DNA of 64,000 bases from Paenibacillus sp. (GCA_023512345.1 JAILZT010000001.1:478084-542083), one strand, 5' to 3'; shown: positions 27,967 to 37,224, counted from the stretch's first letter. Notes: generated by a model not told the origin, from the sequence alone. Made by a program: numbers and translations.

Positions 27967-28011
27967 CAGGGTCCGTTAATAAGTCAATTGAGACTTTATT
28001 TACGGACCCTG
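27967..28011. terminator. Long hairpin between convergent AIM24 and dps genes
   Basis: CAGGGTCCGT pairs with ACGGACCCTG and an inner AATAAGTC/GACTTTATT stem. No T run follows on the plus strand, so it is a weak or bidirectional termination/stability structure. Confidence 0.55.
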
Positions 28012-28051
28012 CGTCTGTCACAGCAGATTCAATTTCATAAAGGACTATTTG

Positions 28052-28507
28052 TTAACCAAGGTAAGCATTCAGCATCCAAGCATGCTTCTCAACACTGGTT
28101 CTGATCCCAATCAGCAGGTCAGCCGTCGGCTGGTCGCTTAGTTCTTCCGCTTGAGTAATCGCATCTTTTAACTCTCCAGCAATCATAGTGAAGTCTTTGA
28201 TTAATTGCCCCACCATTGCCTTGGCATCTTCACCACCTTGTCCTTCCTCAATCGCGGATAGGGACAGGTATTGTTTCATAGTGGAAGCTGGGTGACCACC
28301 AATAGCAAGCAAGCGCTCTGCCAACGCATCCACATAACCAGCAGCTTCATTGTACAGCTCTTCAAATTTAACATGTAGTGTGAAAAATTGTGTACCACTC
28401 ACATACCAGTGATAATGATGAAGCTTAACACCTAATACGGTCCAATTGGCTGTCTGAAGGTTCAAGGCTGCGTGCAGTTCGGTCTCACTTTTTAATTGTG
28501 TAGTCAT
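28052..28507 (-). CDS. dps: Dps family DNA-binding ferritin-like protein
   Basis: A 151-residue four-helix ferritin-like subunit. The inter-subunit ferroxidase residues are present in HHYHWYVSGTQFFTLHVKFE and GYVDALAERLLAIGG; by alignment with Listeria Dps these would be His33, His45, Glu49, Asp60 and Glu64. Dps oxidises and stores iron and protects DNA from peroxide. SD AGGAGG is optimal. A PerR-like palindrome upstream suggests peroxide induction, as for mrgA of Bacillus. Confidence 0.9.
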   Translation of the reverse strand: MTTQLKSETELHAALNLQTANWTVLGVKLHHYHWYVSGTQFFTLHVKFEELYNEAAGYVDALAERLLAIGGHPASTMKQYLSLSAIEEGQGGEDAKAMVGQLIKDFTMIAGELKDAITQAEELSDQPTADLLIGIRTSVEKHAWMLNAYLG

Positions 28508-28543
28508 TATAAATCCTCCTATATAGTATCTATTTGTTAATGT

Positions 28544-28562
28544 ATTTAGACTTATTCTAAAT
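28544..28562. promoter_or_regulatory. Candidate PerR/Fur-type box upstream of dps
   Basis: Palindrome ATTTAGA-5-TCTAAAT; its centre TTAGAATAAGTCTAA (minus strand) matches the PerR consensus TTATAATNATTATAA at 11 of 14 defined positions. It lies 37-55 bases upstream of the dps start. Confidence 0.5.
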
Positions 28563-28690
28563 CTATATACATCTTAACACAATTTTACTTATAATGCAAT
28601 TCGGATCCTATTTTTATTGTTGTAGATATTAGCACAGCCCCCTTCATATGCATATTATTTCTATCACATCCAAATACACGACTTAAGTGG

Positions 28691-30151
28691 CTATTTCTGC
28701 AACACTATACTCGAAGCACCCTTGAATAGAGCATGTAACTCTTCCCTCTTCTTCTTCGGGCTAAGCACGTACAATATATCGCCTGGCTCGATCACTGTAT
28801 TCCCATGGGGAGCTACGACCTGATCATTGCGGATGATGGCTGTAAACAGGATATCATTCGGCAGCTCCAGACTCGCAATTTGCCTATTGGCAATGACCAT
28901 CCGCTCCTCAATACGGATATGATTGAATTCCGAATTCGTTTTCCCCAAAGCTACCAACTCCATAAGCGATAGAACTGGCCTATCTTTTCCAACGAGTTTT
29001 AACCGGGAAGCTAGTGGAGAAATCGTAGTACCCTGAATGACAGCTGAGGTTAATACAACAAAGAATACAACATTGAAAAATAGTCTTCCTTGCGGAAGCC
29101 CTGCTAATAAAGGATAGGTTGCCAGTACAATTGGAACCGCACCACGCAGACCTGCCCATGAGATCAATGTCTTTTCACGAAAGGAGTATTTAGCAAATAG
29201 AAGGCTTATGTATACTCCAATCGGCCTAGCTACAACCATTAGAATTAACGATAAAAGCAGACCCTGCCAAGCGATGTTCACCAGCTCCTGAGGAAAGACC
29301 AGCAGGCCAAGTATGATAAACATGGCAATCTGCATCATCCAGGCGAATCCGTGATTAAAATTCATAATGGTGCGGTTGTACATTAATTCGGAATTCCCCA
29401 TAACAAGGCCTAACACATATACGGCAAGCAGTCCGCTGGAATGAAGTTGAGCCGCCACACCATAGGTTAATACCGCGAACCCTACTGCTAGAACGGGATA
29501 AAGACCGGAAGATTCCAGATTTATCTTATTGATTAGCCACACGGCCAGTTTAGCCAATACCCACCCTAAGAGCAAGCCAATCCCCATCTCCCATATAAAT
29601 GAGAATATCAGCCTCCACAAAGCCATGTCCGGATGCAGAATCCACTCCAAGAGTGAGACTGTTAAGAAAACAGCCATTGGATCATTACTGCCCGACTCAG
29701 CCTCCAAGGTAGAAGTGAGACGTTTATCAATATTTTTACCGCCTAATACAGAGAATACTGCCGCTGCATCGGTAGAACCCACTATCGCCCCGAATAGAAG
29801 ACTCTCCGCCCAAGGTACATCCAGAATAAGTTTGGCGAATAGGCCGACTATCCCTGTAGTAATTAGAACTCCAATAGTAGATAAGGATAATGCCGGAAGA
29901 ATAATGGGCCGGATATCCTTCATACTCGTCTGCATCCCTCCCTCGAAGAGAATAACAATAAGAGCAAAGATCCCGGCTATTTGCGTAAAAGAGGCATTAT
30001 TAAAATAGATAAAATGACTTAAAACCATACCCGCCGCAATAAAGAGTACTAGTGCTGGCATGCCGAACCGGTTCGAGAATTTAGTGGATAGAACACCAAT
30101 AAGCAATAGGACGGCCAATAATAATATAACGTTATCCGCAAGGTGGCTCAT
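28691..30151 (-). CDS. Potassium/proton (or sodium/proton) antiporter, CPA1/CvrA type
   Basis: A 486-residue antiporter with about twelve transmembrane helices. Conserved parts are VILFEGGMQTSMKDI, the core GAIVGSTDAAAVFSVL and LEAESGSNDPMAVFLTVSLL, and RGAVPIVLATYPLLAG. A cytoplasmic RCK_C/TrkA_C regulatory domain follows (residues about 405-486, VIANRQIASLELPNDILFTA, EPGDILYVLSP). The layout matches the NhaP2/CvrA family. SD AGAGGTG is well placed. It probably balances cytosolic K+ or Na+ and pH; ion preference is not readable. Confidence 0.85.
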   Translation of the reverse strand: MSHLADNVILLLAVLLLIGVLSTKFSNRFGMPALVLFIAAGMVLSHFIYFNNASFTQIAGIFALIVILFEGGMQTSMKDIRPIILPALSLSTIGVLITTGIVGLFAKLILDVPWAESLLFGAIVGSTDAAAVFSVLGGKNIDKRLTSTLEAESGSNDPMAVFLTVSLLEWILHPDMALWRLIFSFIWEMGIGLLLGWVLAKLAVWLINKINLESSGLYPVLAVGFAVLTYGVAAQLHSSGLLAVYVLGLVMGNSELMYNRTIMNFNHGFAWMMQIAMFIILGLLVFPQELVNIAWQGLLLSLILMVVARPIGVYISLLFAKYSFREKTLISWAGLRGAVPIVLATYPLLAGLPQGRLFFNVVFFVVLTSAVIQGTTISPLASRLKLVGKDRPVLSLMELVALGKTNSEFNHIRIEERMVIANRQIASLELPNDILFTAIIRNDQVVAPHGNTVIEPGDILYVLSPKKKREELHALFKGASSIVLQK

Positions 30152-30248
30152 CGTATTTCACCTCTTTCACATTTGATTAGGTTTATTAACCAAAATAGTA
30201 TTGCACTATGACATAGGATTATACGAACTTTAGTGCCAACAGCAAAAA

Positions 30249-30267
30249 GCCCCGAACTATTCGAGGC
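30249..30267 (-). terminator. Intrinsic terminator of the glycoside hydrolase genes
   Basis: GCCCCGAA/TTCGAGGC with a 3-base loop and one G-U pair; the minus strand continues TTTTTG. It lies about 40 bp after the discoidin hydrolase gene. Confidence 0.7.
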
Positions 30268-30306
30268 CCTTCTAAACTCCAGCATTAATTATTCGGAGTT
30301 AAACAT

Positions 30307-32970
30307 TCATTCTCTTGAGTAGATCTGCAATTCTTGAATAGACCAATAGTTGCCTCCTGAACTAGTCTGCACAATCTTCACATACCGGGTTCTTACGGGA
30401 GCAAAGGGAATCTTTGTTGTTTCCTTTTGGCCTGTACCGGAAGTAATAAGTCTCCAGGCACGGGCGTCATCTGAAACATAGACCTCGTATCCCCTTGGGT
30501 AGTCATAAGGGGATAACGTGTAGTCTAAATTAATAGTTTCAATACTGTGGGCACTGCCCAAATCAATTTGATAGGTTTCACCAGAAGCTTGATGTTTTCC
30601 TGTATCCCAGCGTGTTCTACGATCTCCGTCAATGGCACTGTTGGGGTTCGAAGCATCTACGTTTACATTAGAGGATACCTTCCAACCCGCTCGTTCAAGT
30701 GGAACCAGGCCGGTAGCGGTAATCTTTAGCGGCTGTGACATCACCTGTGACCCTGATACTCTTACGGCATACGTATACAACGTACCGTCTTGGAGGTTCC
30801 GATCGGTATATTGTGTTTCCTTAACCTTGGTGGCTACTACACTCAGTTTGCCACTACCATCATCCCGGAGCACTTCGTAGCTTGCTCCGGGGGCTTCCAA
30901 CCAGCTTAACCGGATAGCAGGACCTTTAACTGCGGAGGCTTGAAAGCCCTGCGGCGCACTGGCTTTCACTTCCTGACTGGGCTGCAAAATATATTGAACA
31001 GCCTCACCCGGAGCCAAGGTTTCTGTAAAGGTCAACACTGGACTCGCTTGTTTACCAGCCATATAACTGCGGGCTTCTTCGTAGGTATCCCCATTCCCAA
31101 AGCGCTCACCCTCATAGACTGTTTTCTTCGGCATTGTAATGTTCACGGTCACAGTCTGTGTTGTATCTTCAAAGTTAACGAAATTAACCAACACTTTGTT
31201 CGAGGTTGCACCCGAACCTGCCAACGGTGCAAGTGTCGACGTGTCAACAGCACGAACATATACCAACTTATCCGCTAGAGCACTCTTGTTTGCAACTTGG
31301 TAGGTCAGCGGGGTTCCGTGGGTTGCATACGCGAGACTTAATCTACGCATAATGCTTACTCGGGAGTCCTCCTTACCAGAGGTATAAAAAATTTCTGTCT
31401 TGGCTGGATCATGCTCTTCCAGATTGAAACCATATTTGAACAAGCTGAAATCCTTAAAAAAAGCGGCATGCTGGACGAACATATCGGCGTATCCAATGTG
31501 GGCACGCATAATTCGATCGAACACAGCAGCCTTCCGCTCGGAAGCACCATATTGCGGGGCATCCGTATGACTGTCAGAGGTTCCGAATTCAGAGGTGAGC
31601 ATTTTTTTATTCAGGCCCTCCGCCGAACCTCCAAAGGTTTTCAAGTTTTCCGTAAAACTTCCACCGTTGGTGAAGATATAGGATTCTCCATAGGAATGTC
31701 CATTGGTTAAGTCCGTTACCTTCTCCAGTTCCAGACGCTGCTCTGGGTCTCGTTCCCAACCATCAGGGTCACCACACTGGCGGACTGTACCTTTCTGGTT
31801 TCCACAGGAATGCTCCTTAAAGCCTGGCCAATAGGCCCAACCCGGTGCCACCGTTTGCAAATGAGGCGCGATTTTTTTCCCCTCTTTATTCAACCAGTCC
31901 GCAATGGCCAAATTGACCGCTTTGGATCGGTTGAACAAACCAGGCTCATTATCCACTTCATAGAACTGGAAAAATGGGCTGTAATTTCGGAAATAGTCAG
32001 TCAGTTTTTTGGCCGCATTGTCTGGCAATGAACCATCACTTTTCAGCTTAATATCACCGGAATACAGATACATCGCCACGGACTGCATATTGTAATCCTG
32101 CAGAACTTTATAGTATTCCAACATGTTGGAGCATGACCTTCCTACATCACTAGCACAGGTAGTTCTCATGATATTCCCGCTGTAAGCAATCCCAAGCCAT
32201 TTCATAATATAGGGCAGATGAGTAACCGCACCGCTATCGAAATAAAACTGATTGTTACTTACCATAGTTCCCGTTAAGGAATAACTTCCATGAATAGGTT
32301 CGGTGATTGGAGCGTTCAGCGATTCGAGACTGAGATCATCCCATGTAAACCATAAGTATTTATCCTCTGCGGCAGAGCAGTATAAACATCGGGTGGTCTG
32401 CAGCCTAAGCTCATTCACACCTGTCTTTAACTGCTCCTTGGGGATATACAGCTCATAAGTTTTACGAAAGGTATATTCGCTGTTCGTCCCCGAAACTCCT
32501 GAAATCTGGATAATCCCCGATAATTGCTTATTTGAAAAAACACTCATTTGCGGGATCGATTTGTAGGCATCCAAGATGCTTACGTGAAATAAGACCCCGT
32601 TAGCCGGGATCTTGTCTAATGAATACGAAATGCGAAGCTCAGGATTCTTAGCCCCGTTCAAACCTGAGGGAATGCTCTCAGGCGCAATTGACTTACTTGA
32701 GACGGCGAGAGCCTTATTATTATTGGATGATTTTTCAGCTGCAAATTCTCCTGAGGAACCGTCATGCTTACCCAGCTTCCAAAGTACTGTACCTGCAGGC
32801 AGCTTCGGTTCCCCAACCTGTGCAGAAGACAGCTTCGACATATCAACCTTCACGGCGCCATCCTCTCCACCTTCTGATCCGAATATGGAGGTGGTCAACA
32901 GAAACAAGATCGTTAAAGCTGCAAGTTTTAGGGTCAAATGTAGGAGTTTATTTAGTTTAAGAGCTCTCAT
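30307..32970 (-). CDS. Secreted clan-A-like glycoside hydrolase with FnIII and F5/8 type C domains
   Basis: An 887-residue exported enzyme: signal/anchor (KLLHLTLKLAALTILFLLTT), a carbohydrate-binding-like beta domain (YELYIPKEQLKTGVNELRLQ), a TIM-barrel-like catalytic part with likely acid/base glutamate in FYEVDNEPGLFN and nucleophile glutamate in MLTSEFGTSDSH, a beta domain, a fibronectin III domain (about 645-735), and a C-terminal F5/8 type C domain (YQIDLGSAHSIETINLDYTL, YVKIVQTS). I cannot name the GH family with certainty. ATG 32970 has SD GAGAGGA at 7 bases. It follows the shorter GH26 gene by 52 bp and is probably cotranscribed. Confidence 0.75.
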   Translation of the reverse strand: MRALKLNKLLHLTLKLAALTILFLLTTSIFGSEGGEDGAVKVDMSKLSSAQVGEPKLPAGTVLWKLGKHDGSSGEFAAEKSSNNNKALAVSSKSIAPESIPSGLNGAKNPELRISYSLDKIPANGVLFHVSILDAYKSIPQMSVFSNKQLSGIIQISGVSGTNSEYTFRKTYELYIPKEQLKTGVNELRLQTTRCLYCSAAEDKYLWFTWDDLSLESLNAPITEPIHGSYSLTGTMVSNNQFYFDSGAVTHLPYIMKWLGIAYSGNIMRTTCASDVGRSCSNMLEYYKVLQDYNMQSVAMYLYSGDIKLKSDGSLPDNAAKKLTDYFRNYSPFFQFYEVDNEPGLFNRSKAVNLAIADWLNKEGKKIAPHLQTVAPGWAYWPGFKEHSCGNQKGTVRQCGDPDGWERDPEQRLELEKVTDLTNGHSYGESYIFTNGGSFTENLKTFGGSAEGLNKKMLTSEFGTSDSHTDAPQYGASERKAAVFDRIMRAHIGYADMFVQHAAFFKDFSLFKYGFNLEEHDPAKTEIFYTSGKEDSRVSIMRRLSLAYATHGTPLTYQVANKSALADKLVYVRAVDTSTLAPLAGSGATSNKVLVNFVNFEDTTQTVTVNITMPKKTVYEGERFGNGDTYEEARSYMAGKQASPVLTFTETLAPGEAVQYILQPSQEVKASAPQGFQASAVKGPAIRLSWLEAPGASYEVLRDDGSGKLSVVATKVKETQYTDRNLQDGTLYTYAVRVSGSQVMSQPLKITATGLVPLERAGWKVSSNVNVDASNPNSAIDGDRRTRWDTGKHQASGETYQIDLGSAHSIETINLDYTLSPYDYPRGYEVYVSDDARAWRLITSGTGQKETTKIPFAPVRTRYVKIVQTSSGGNYWSIQELQIYSRE

Positions 32971-33022
32971 TTCTTTGTCCTCTCTTTCATCCGGAATGTC
33001 TGGCATTTATTATCGCCCTTCA

Positions 33023-34519
33023 TTAAGGATTGAACAGGGCGTTTTGAGGAATGATTGTCTCTTTCTGATGCGAGCTTTTCCATTTGAGTCGCATACTGGC
33101 ATCACCGTGATTCTCAAAATATTCAACCTTTATATTGTACAAGGTTCCTGCATTCAGTGTAATATTCCCCTCTCGGGTAATACCGCTCTGCTTATTCCAG
33201 CTATCAATGATGAGCTTATCCCCAACCCATACTCTTACCCCGTCATCCGAAGAAGAGTAGAATGTATATTTCTCACTGTATTTCGGCTTGATTTTACCCT
33301 GCCAGCGTACAGAGAATAAGTCTTTTCCAATACCCGTTCCAGGTGATCCACCTCGCCAATTAAAGTCAATCTTATTATCACTCCGGTTTAAAACCGGCGT
33401 TCCTGTCAGATTTGCATTATTGAAATACTCACCTTTTAAACCGTTGCGGGATGGATTGTTCGTTGGACTGTCCGTGATTGGCACCCTGCTTACGAGCTTA
33501 TCTCTCGACACCGTGTAGGAGCTGCTCATGAAGCTTTTGATTTTTTGGGAGCTGTTTTTTTCAGTCAGCAATTTCCCCCACGTCATCATATATACCCACT
33601 CACTCTGATTTTCGGACATCATTTCAGGATCTGGGAGCTCACCGCTTTCCCCAATCCCTATAGGCTTTCCATTCGCGATCTCCAACAGACTATCATAATA
33701 AATTTGATTATAATCGTTATTGTAAATATCGGCTGCCAGTATATCAACCTTGTCAGATCCAGGGAAATACGGCAGATAGGGGTCTGACCATTCATTCGGA
33801 GCATTCGGATTCCATGCCCACAATAGATTATTCAGCTTATGGGTATTCACAAAACGATCGTACATAATGTCCCAAAGTGTTGTGAAGTTACTCTTCTTTC
33901 CCCACCAAAACCATCCACCATTCATTTCATGGTAGGGTCTCCAGATCACTGGTACACCAGCATCGCGCAGCTGTTTTAGATAAAATGCAATCTGGTCTAG
34001 ATCAGCAATTAGGTTCTTGTATTGTGGTGTTCCTGGTGTTACATAAGCATTAAATTTATCCTGTCTTAACCCTCTTGAAACATTAGACCAGGATGGTTGA
34101 GTACCCGGGATATTTTGATGAAAAGTCATCGCTACAATTCCACCATTGTCATACCACTCTATCGCACTATCAACTACAGCTTGCCGTTGTGAGGCAATGA
34201 CTTTCTTAGACTGATTGTTGATGGCACCCAATTCGTAACCATGCAATACAGCATATTCACCGCTGGCATCTTTAAGCTGAGCATTAAAATCATCTGGTCT
34301 CTCCAGATAATCATGCTGTCCAGTTAACAGACCTTTGCCGCTAAGTCCTACCAAATAACTCAGTAGTTCCTGTGCCTCCACAGAGGCGGAAGGATTAACA
34401 GGTGCAACATTCTGCTTCGTGGCGGGCAGGCTGCTGACCTCACCCCAAGGAATAAAAGACATAATCAAAATTAGTGGCAGTATTGCACTATATAACCGGA
34501 ACTTTCGGTAAATGTTCAA
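33023..34519 (-). CDS. Secreted GH26 enzyme with PA14 domain (shorter paralogue)
   Basis: About 498 residues: signal peptide, GH26 barrel (SGKGLLTGQHDYLERPDDFN; acid/base glutamate in WRPYHEMNGGWFWWG; nucleophile glutamate in IGIGESGELPDP), and a C-terminal PA14 domain (LFSVRWQGKIKPKYSEKYTF, SSDDGVRVWVGDKLIIDSW). GH26 members are beta-mannanases and related endo-enzymes. The TTG start at 34519 is chosen because it aligns with the paralogue's start (IYRKFRLYS against AYRKYRLLC) and has SD AAAGGAAG; a longer frame has no signal-peptide logic. It is a close relative of the next gene upstream. Confidence 0.85.
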   Translation of the reverse strand: MNIYRKFRLYSAILPLILIMSFIPWGEVSSLPATKQNVAPVNPSASVEAQELLSYLVGLSGKGLLTGQHDYLERPDDFNAQLKDASGEYAVLHGYELGAINNQSKKVIASQRQAVVDSAIEWYDNGGIVAMTFHQNIPGTQPSWSNVSRGLRQDKFNAYVTPGTPQYKNLIADLDQIAFYLKQLRDAGVPVIWRPYHEMNGGWFWWGKKSNFTTLWDIMYDRFVNTHKLNNLLWAWNPNAPNEWSDPYLPYFPGSDKVDILAADIYNNDYNQIYYDSLLEIANGKPIGIGESGELPDPEMMSENQSEWVYMMTWGKLLTEKNSSQKIKSFMSSSYTVSRDKLVSRVPITDSPTNNPSRNGLKGEYFNNANLTGTPVLNRSDNKIDFNWRGGSPGTGIGKDLFSVRWQGKIKPKYSEKYTFYSSSDDGVRVWVGDKLIIDSWNKQSGITREGNITLNAGTLYNIKVEYFENHGDASMRLKWKSSHQKETIIPQNALFNP

Positions 34520-34723
34520 AGTAATCTTCCTTTCGGTAGCCAGGCTGCCGTCAAAAGACATAAGGGGTGACCTTCCCGCTAAAAGGACAAGCAACCGATT
34601 CGCCAATGAGGGCTATAGCTTAGTAGCCCTGCCAAGCAGCAGGGCCAGTGAGCAATGGACTGAAAAGAATAAGTTTTCTTATCAAAAGTATCCGGGGCGA
34701 TTGTTGGCTATAAGCTTGTATCT
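34520..34723 (-). promoter_or_regulatory. Structured leader of the shorter GH26 gene, sharing a riboswitch 3' arm
   Basis: The 26 bp at 34524-34549 are identical to 37000-37025 in the other GH26 leader, covering the 3' arm (GGCAGCCTGGCTACCG) of its c-di-GMP-I riboswitch and the SD. The conserved GGCAAACC and GACGCAAAGC parts are absent here. Instead there are two overlapping hairpins (CCCTGC/GCAGGG and GGGCTA/TAGCCC at about 34611-34653). It is either a degenerate riboswitch or a different regulatory leader. Confidence 0.5.
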
Positions 34724-36991
34724 TTAGCTTGGGGTAGCATCAGGGAGATAAAGTGCATTTGACGGCACCGTCCCCTTAAGCTGATTCGGGCTTTCCCACA
34801 TTAGACGTGCTCTAGCATCTCCTTGATTCTCGTAATATTCTACTTTGATATCATAAAGCTGTCCTGCCTTCAGAGTTATACTGCCTTGACGCTCGGTACC
34901 ACTTTGCTTAATCCAGCTGTCAATAACAGACACCCCATCGATCCAAACCCGTATTCCATCATCTGAATTCGTGTAGATTTGATAAGTTTCACTGTATAGC
35001 GGTTTGATCTTACCAGTCCAACGTACGGAGAAGAAATCAACACCTAATGCAGCATCAGGAGACAACAGTCGCCAATTAAAGTCTAGAGCAGTATCGTTTC
35101 GTACAATAACAGGTGTTCCAGACAACTGCATGTTTTTAAAATATTCACCCTTCAGTCCGTTAAAGTATACGGGTACAGCGGGTTGTACAGACTGCTGAGA
35201 AAGCAATGGGTCCGTAACGGGACTAACCGTTGGTGTTGGTGTCGGTGCAACCGTTGGTGTTGGCGTTGGTGCAACCGTTGGTGTTGGTGTCGGTGCAACC
35301 GTTGGTGTTGGCGTTGGTGCAACCGTTGGTGTTGGCGTTGGTGCAACCGTTGGTGTTGGCGTTGGTGCTGATGTCGGTGCAACCGTTGGTGTTGGTGTCG
35401 CAGCCGCTACTGTTAAAGTTGCCGCTGTTGATGCTAAAAACAAAGCACTAGACGGAACTGTCCCCTTAATTTGACTAGGACTTTGCCACATTAAGCGAAC
35501 CCGCGCATCGCCGTCATTCTCATAATATTCTATTTTAATATCGTACAGTTGGCCTGCATTCAGAGCGATACTTCCAACACGCTCCGTTCCACTTTGTTTC
35601 GTCCAGCTGTCAATCACAATCTTCCCATCAATCCAGACACGGATACCATCATCCGATGCTGTATAAATTTGGTATGTCTCGCTGTAAAGAGGCTTGATTT
35701 TACCCATCCAGCGTACAGAGAAATAATTGATGCCGAGGGAGCTGGCGGGCGCTGTCAGTCGCCAATTAAAATCGATTGAGCTATCATTGCGAATTAGTGC
35801 AGGTGTTCCTGAAACATTCATATTCGAGTAATATTGCCCCTGCAGTCCATTTTGGGCCGGGAGAAGAAGTCCTACAATAGGTGTTGGCGTTGGAACAGGT
35901 GTTGGTGTTGCAGTCGGTGCAGGAGTTGGTGTCGGTGTAGGACTTGGAATCACCCCTGTACTATATTCGTCACGTGTAAGAGTGAAGCTGTTATTCATGA
36001 AGTTAGTAATCGTTGCCGTAGTATTTCTCTCGTAAAGCATTTTTCCCCAATTCATCATAAAAGCCCAGTTAGGCTGTGTCTTGAGAACCTTCTCCGGGTC
36101 AGGCATTTCACCATTTTCACCGATTGCAATCGGTTTGCCGGCAGCAAGTGTGATTAAGCTGTCATAATGGCTTTGTTTGAAGTCATTTTCATATATATCT
36201 GCTGCAAGAACGTCCACTTTACTCGCACCTGGATAAGTCAGTGCATAAGGGTTTGACCAGGCATTCGGTGCATTCGGGCTCCATACCCACAGCAGGTTAT
36301 TTAATTTGTGATAGTTAACGTAACGATCATACATAATGTTCCAAAGGGTAGAAAAGTTACTCTTTTGACCCCACCAGAACCAACCGCCATTCATTTCGTG
36401 GTACGGTCTCCACAGTACCGGCACACCCGCATCGCGTAAACTTTTCAGGGAGACTGCTACCTTATCAAGCTCAATTATTAAGCTGTTGTATTGAGTTGTA
36501 CCCGGCGTTACGTATTTATCGAAATCAGCCTGACTAAGACCTTTTTGAACATTGGTCCAGTCGTATGTTGTCCCTGGCAAATTCGCATGGAATGTCATGG
36601 CTACGATGCCGCCACTTTTATTCCAGTTGATTGCACTGTTGACCACATTTTGCCGTTGCCAAGCTGTAGTGCTCTCTGTCTGACCGCTAATTGCACCTAG
36701 TTCGTAGCCATGAAGGGCAGCAAACTTCCCGCTGGTTGCCTGCAGCTTATTGCTGAATTCATCCGGACTCTCCAGATAGTCATGCTGGCCGGTTAAAATT
36801 CCTTTTCCGGAAATATCGGATAGGTACTTCAAAAGCTTGATTGCTTCAGGTGAAGCATTTGGATTAACCGGGGCAAAACCTCCAGCAGCATATGCAGATA
36901 CAGGCGCGATACTCCAACCTAACGGAATGGCCATTAAAAACAGGACAAAAGACAGCAATGAACACAACAGTCGATACTTACGGTAAGCCAT
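34724..36991 (-). CDS. Secreted GH26 enzyme with two PA14 domains and Pro-Thr linkers
   Basis: A 755-residue exported protein: signal peptide (about 1-35), GH26 catalytic domain to about 340 (acid/base in WRPYHEMNGGWFWWG, nucleophile in IAIGENGEMPDP), a PT-rich linker, PA14 domain 1 (about 380-510), a long linker with repeated VAPTPTPT units, and PA14 domain 2 (about 615-750). PA14 is a beta-barrel carbohydrate-binding module. Translation is probably controlled by a c-di-GMP-I riboswitch ending at its SD. Adjacent exopolysaccharide genes, including manC, suggest it trims or remodels a mannose-containing polymer (inference). Confidence 0.88.
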   Translation of the reverse strand: MAYRKYRLLCSLLSFVLFLMAIPLGWSIAPVSAYAAGGFAPVNPNASPEAIKLLKYLSDISGKGILTGQHDYLESPDEFSNKLQATSGKFAALHGYELGAISGQTESTTAWQRQNVVNSAINWNKSGGIVAMTFHANLPGTTYDWTNVQKGLSQADFDKYVTPGTTQYNSLIIELDKVAVSLKSLRDAGVPVLWRPYHEMNGGWFWWGQKSNFSTLWNIMYDRYVNYHKLNNLLWVWSPNAPNAWSNPYALTYPGASKVDVLAADIYENDFKQSHYDSLITLAAGKPIAIGENGEMPDPEKVLKTQPNWAFMMNWGKMLYERNTTATITNFMNNSFTLTRDEYSTGVIPSPTPTPTPAPTATPTPVPTPTPIVGLLLPAQNGLQGQYYSNMNVSGTPALIRNDSSIDFNWRLTAPASSLGINYFSVRWMGKIKPLYSETYQIYTASDDGIRVWIDGKIVIDSWTKQSGTERVGSIALNAGQLYDIKIEYYENDGDARVRLMWQSPSQIKGTVPSSALFLASTAATLTVAAATPTPTVAPTSAPTPTPTVAPTPTPTVAPTPTPTVAPTPTPTVAPTPTPTVAPTPTPTVSPVTDPLLSQQSVQPAVPVYFNGLKGEYFKNMQLSGTPVIVRNDTALDFNWRLLSPDAALGVDFFSVRWTGKIKPLYSETYQIYTNSDDGIRVWIDGVSVIDSWIKQSGTERQGSITLKAGQLYDIKVEYYENQGDARARLMWESPNQLKGTVPSNALYLPDATPS

Positions 36992-37009
36992 TACAATTCA
37001 TCTTCCTTT

Positions 37010-37090
37010 CGGTAGCCAGGCTGCCACTCTTATCGAAGGCCCTGTAGCTTTGCGTCCCTATCTTTCGATAGGTTTGCCTTTATCGTTTAG
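37010..37090 (-). promoter_or_regulatory. Cyclic-di-GMP-I (GEMM) riboswitch
   Basis: On the minus strand the conserved elements occur in order: GATAAAGGCAAACC, a short stem TATC-GAAA-GATA with GNRA tetraloop, GGGACGCAAAGC followed by TACAGGG, a second variable loop, and the closing arm GGCAGCCTGGCTACCG. The SD AAAGGAAG begins on the next base, so ligand-dependent pairing could expose or hide it. It controls the longer GH26-PA14 gene, linking its production to intracellular c-di-GMP. Confidence 0.9.
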
Positions 37091-37224
37091 AAGGAATGAA
37101 CCCTCTTACCGTAAATATCGACTCTATTCTGTTTTAGTTTAGTGCAATTATGAAAAATTCTTAATAATTAGTCCTTTATACCTGTTTCAGAGGTACACAA
37201 AATGGTTTAAATAGTTAGTTTGTG

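Noticed and set aside
32612..33319. A 235-residue plus-strand open frame across two hydrolase genes
   Set aside because: It is antisense to well-supported secreted hydrolases, has no SD and spans their intergenic gap.
34520..34723. A second functional c-di-GMP-I riboswitch
   Set aside because: Only the 3' arm is present; the GGCAAACC and GACGCAAAGC elements required for ligand binding are not found. Kept as a leader of uncertain type.
35217..35400. Regular short repeats that look like a CRISPR array or a repeated plus-strand protein
   Set aside because: They are the coding sequence of Pro-Thr linkers in the minus-strand GH26 enzyme; unit length and lack of unique spacers rule out CRISPR, and plus-strand frames are shadows.
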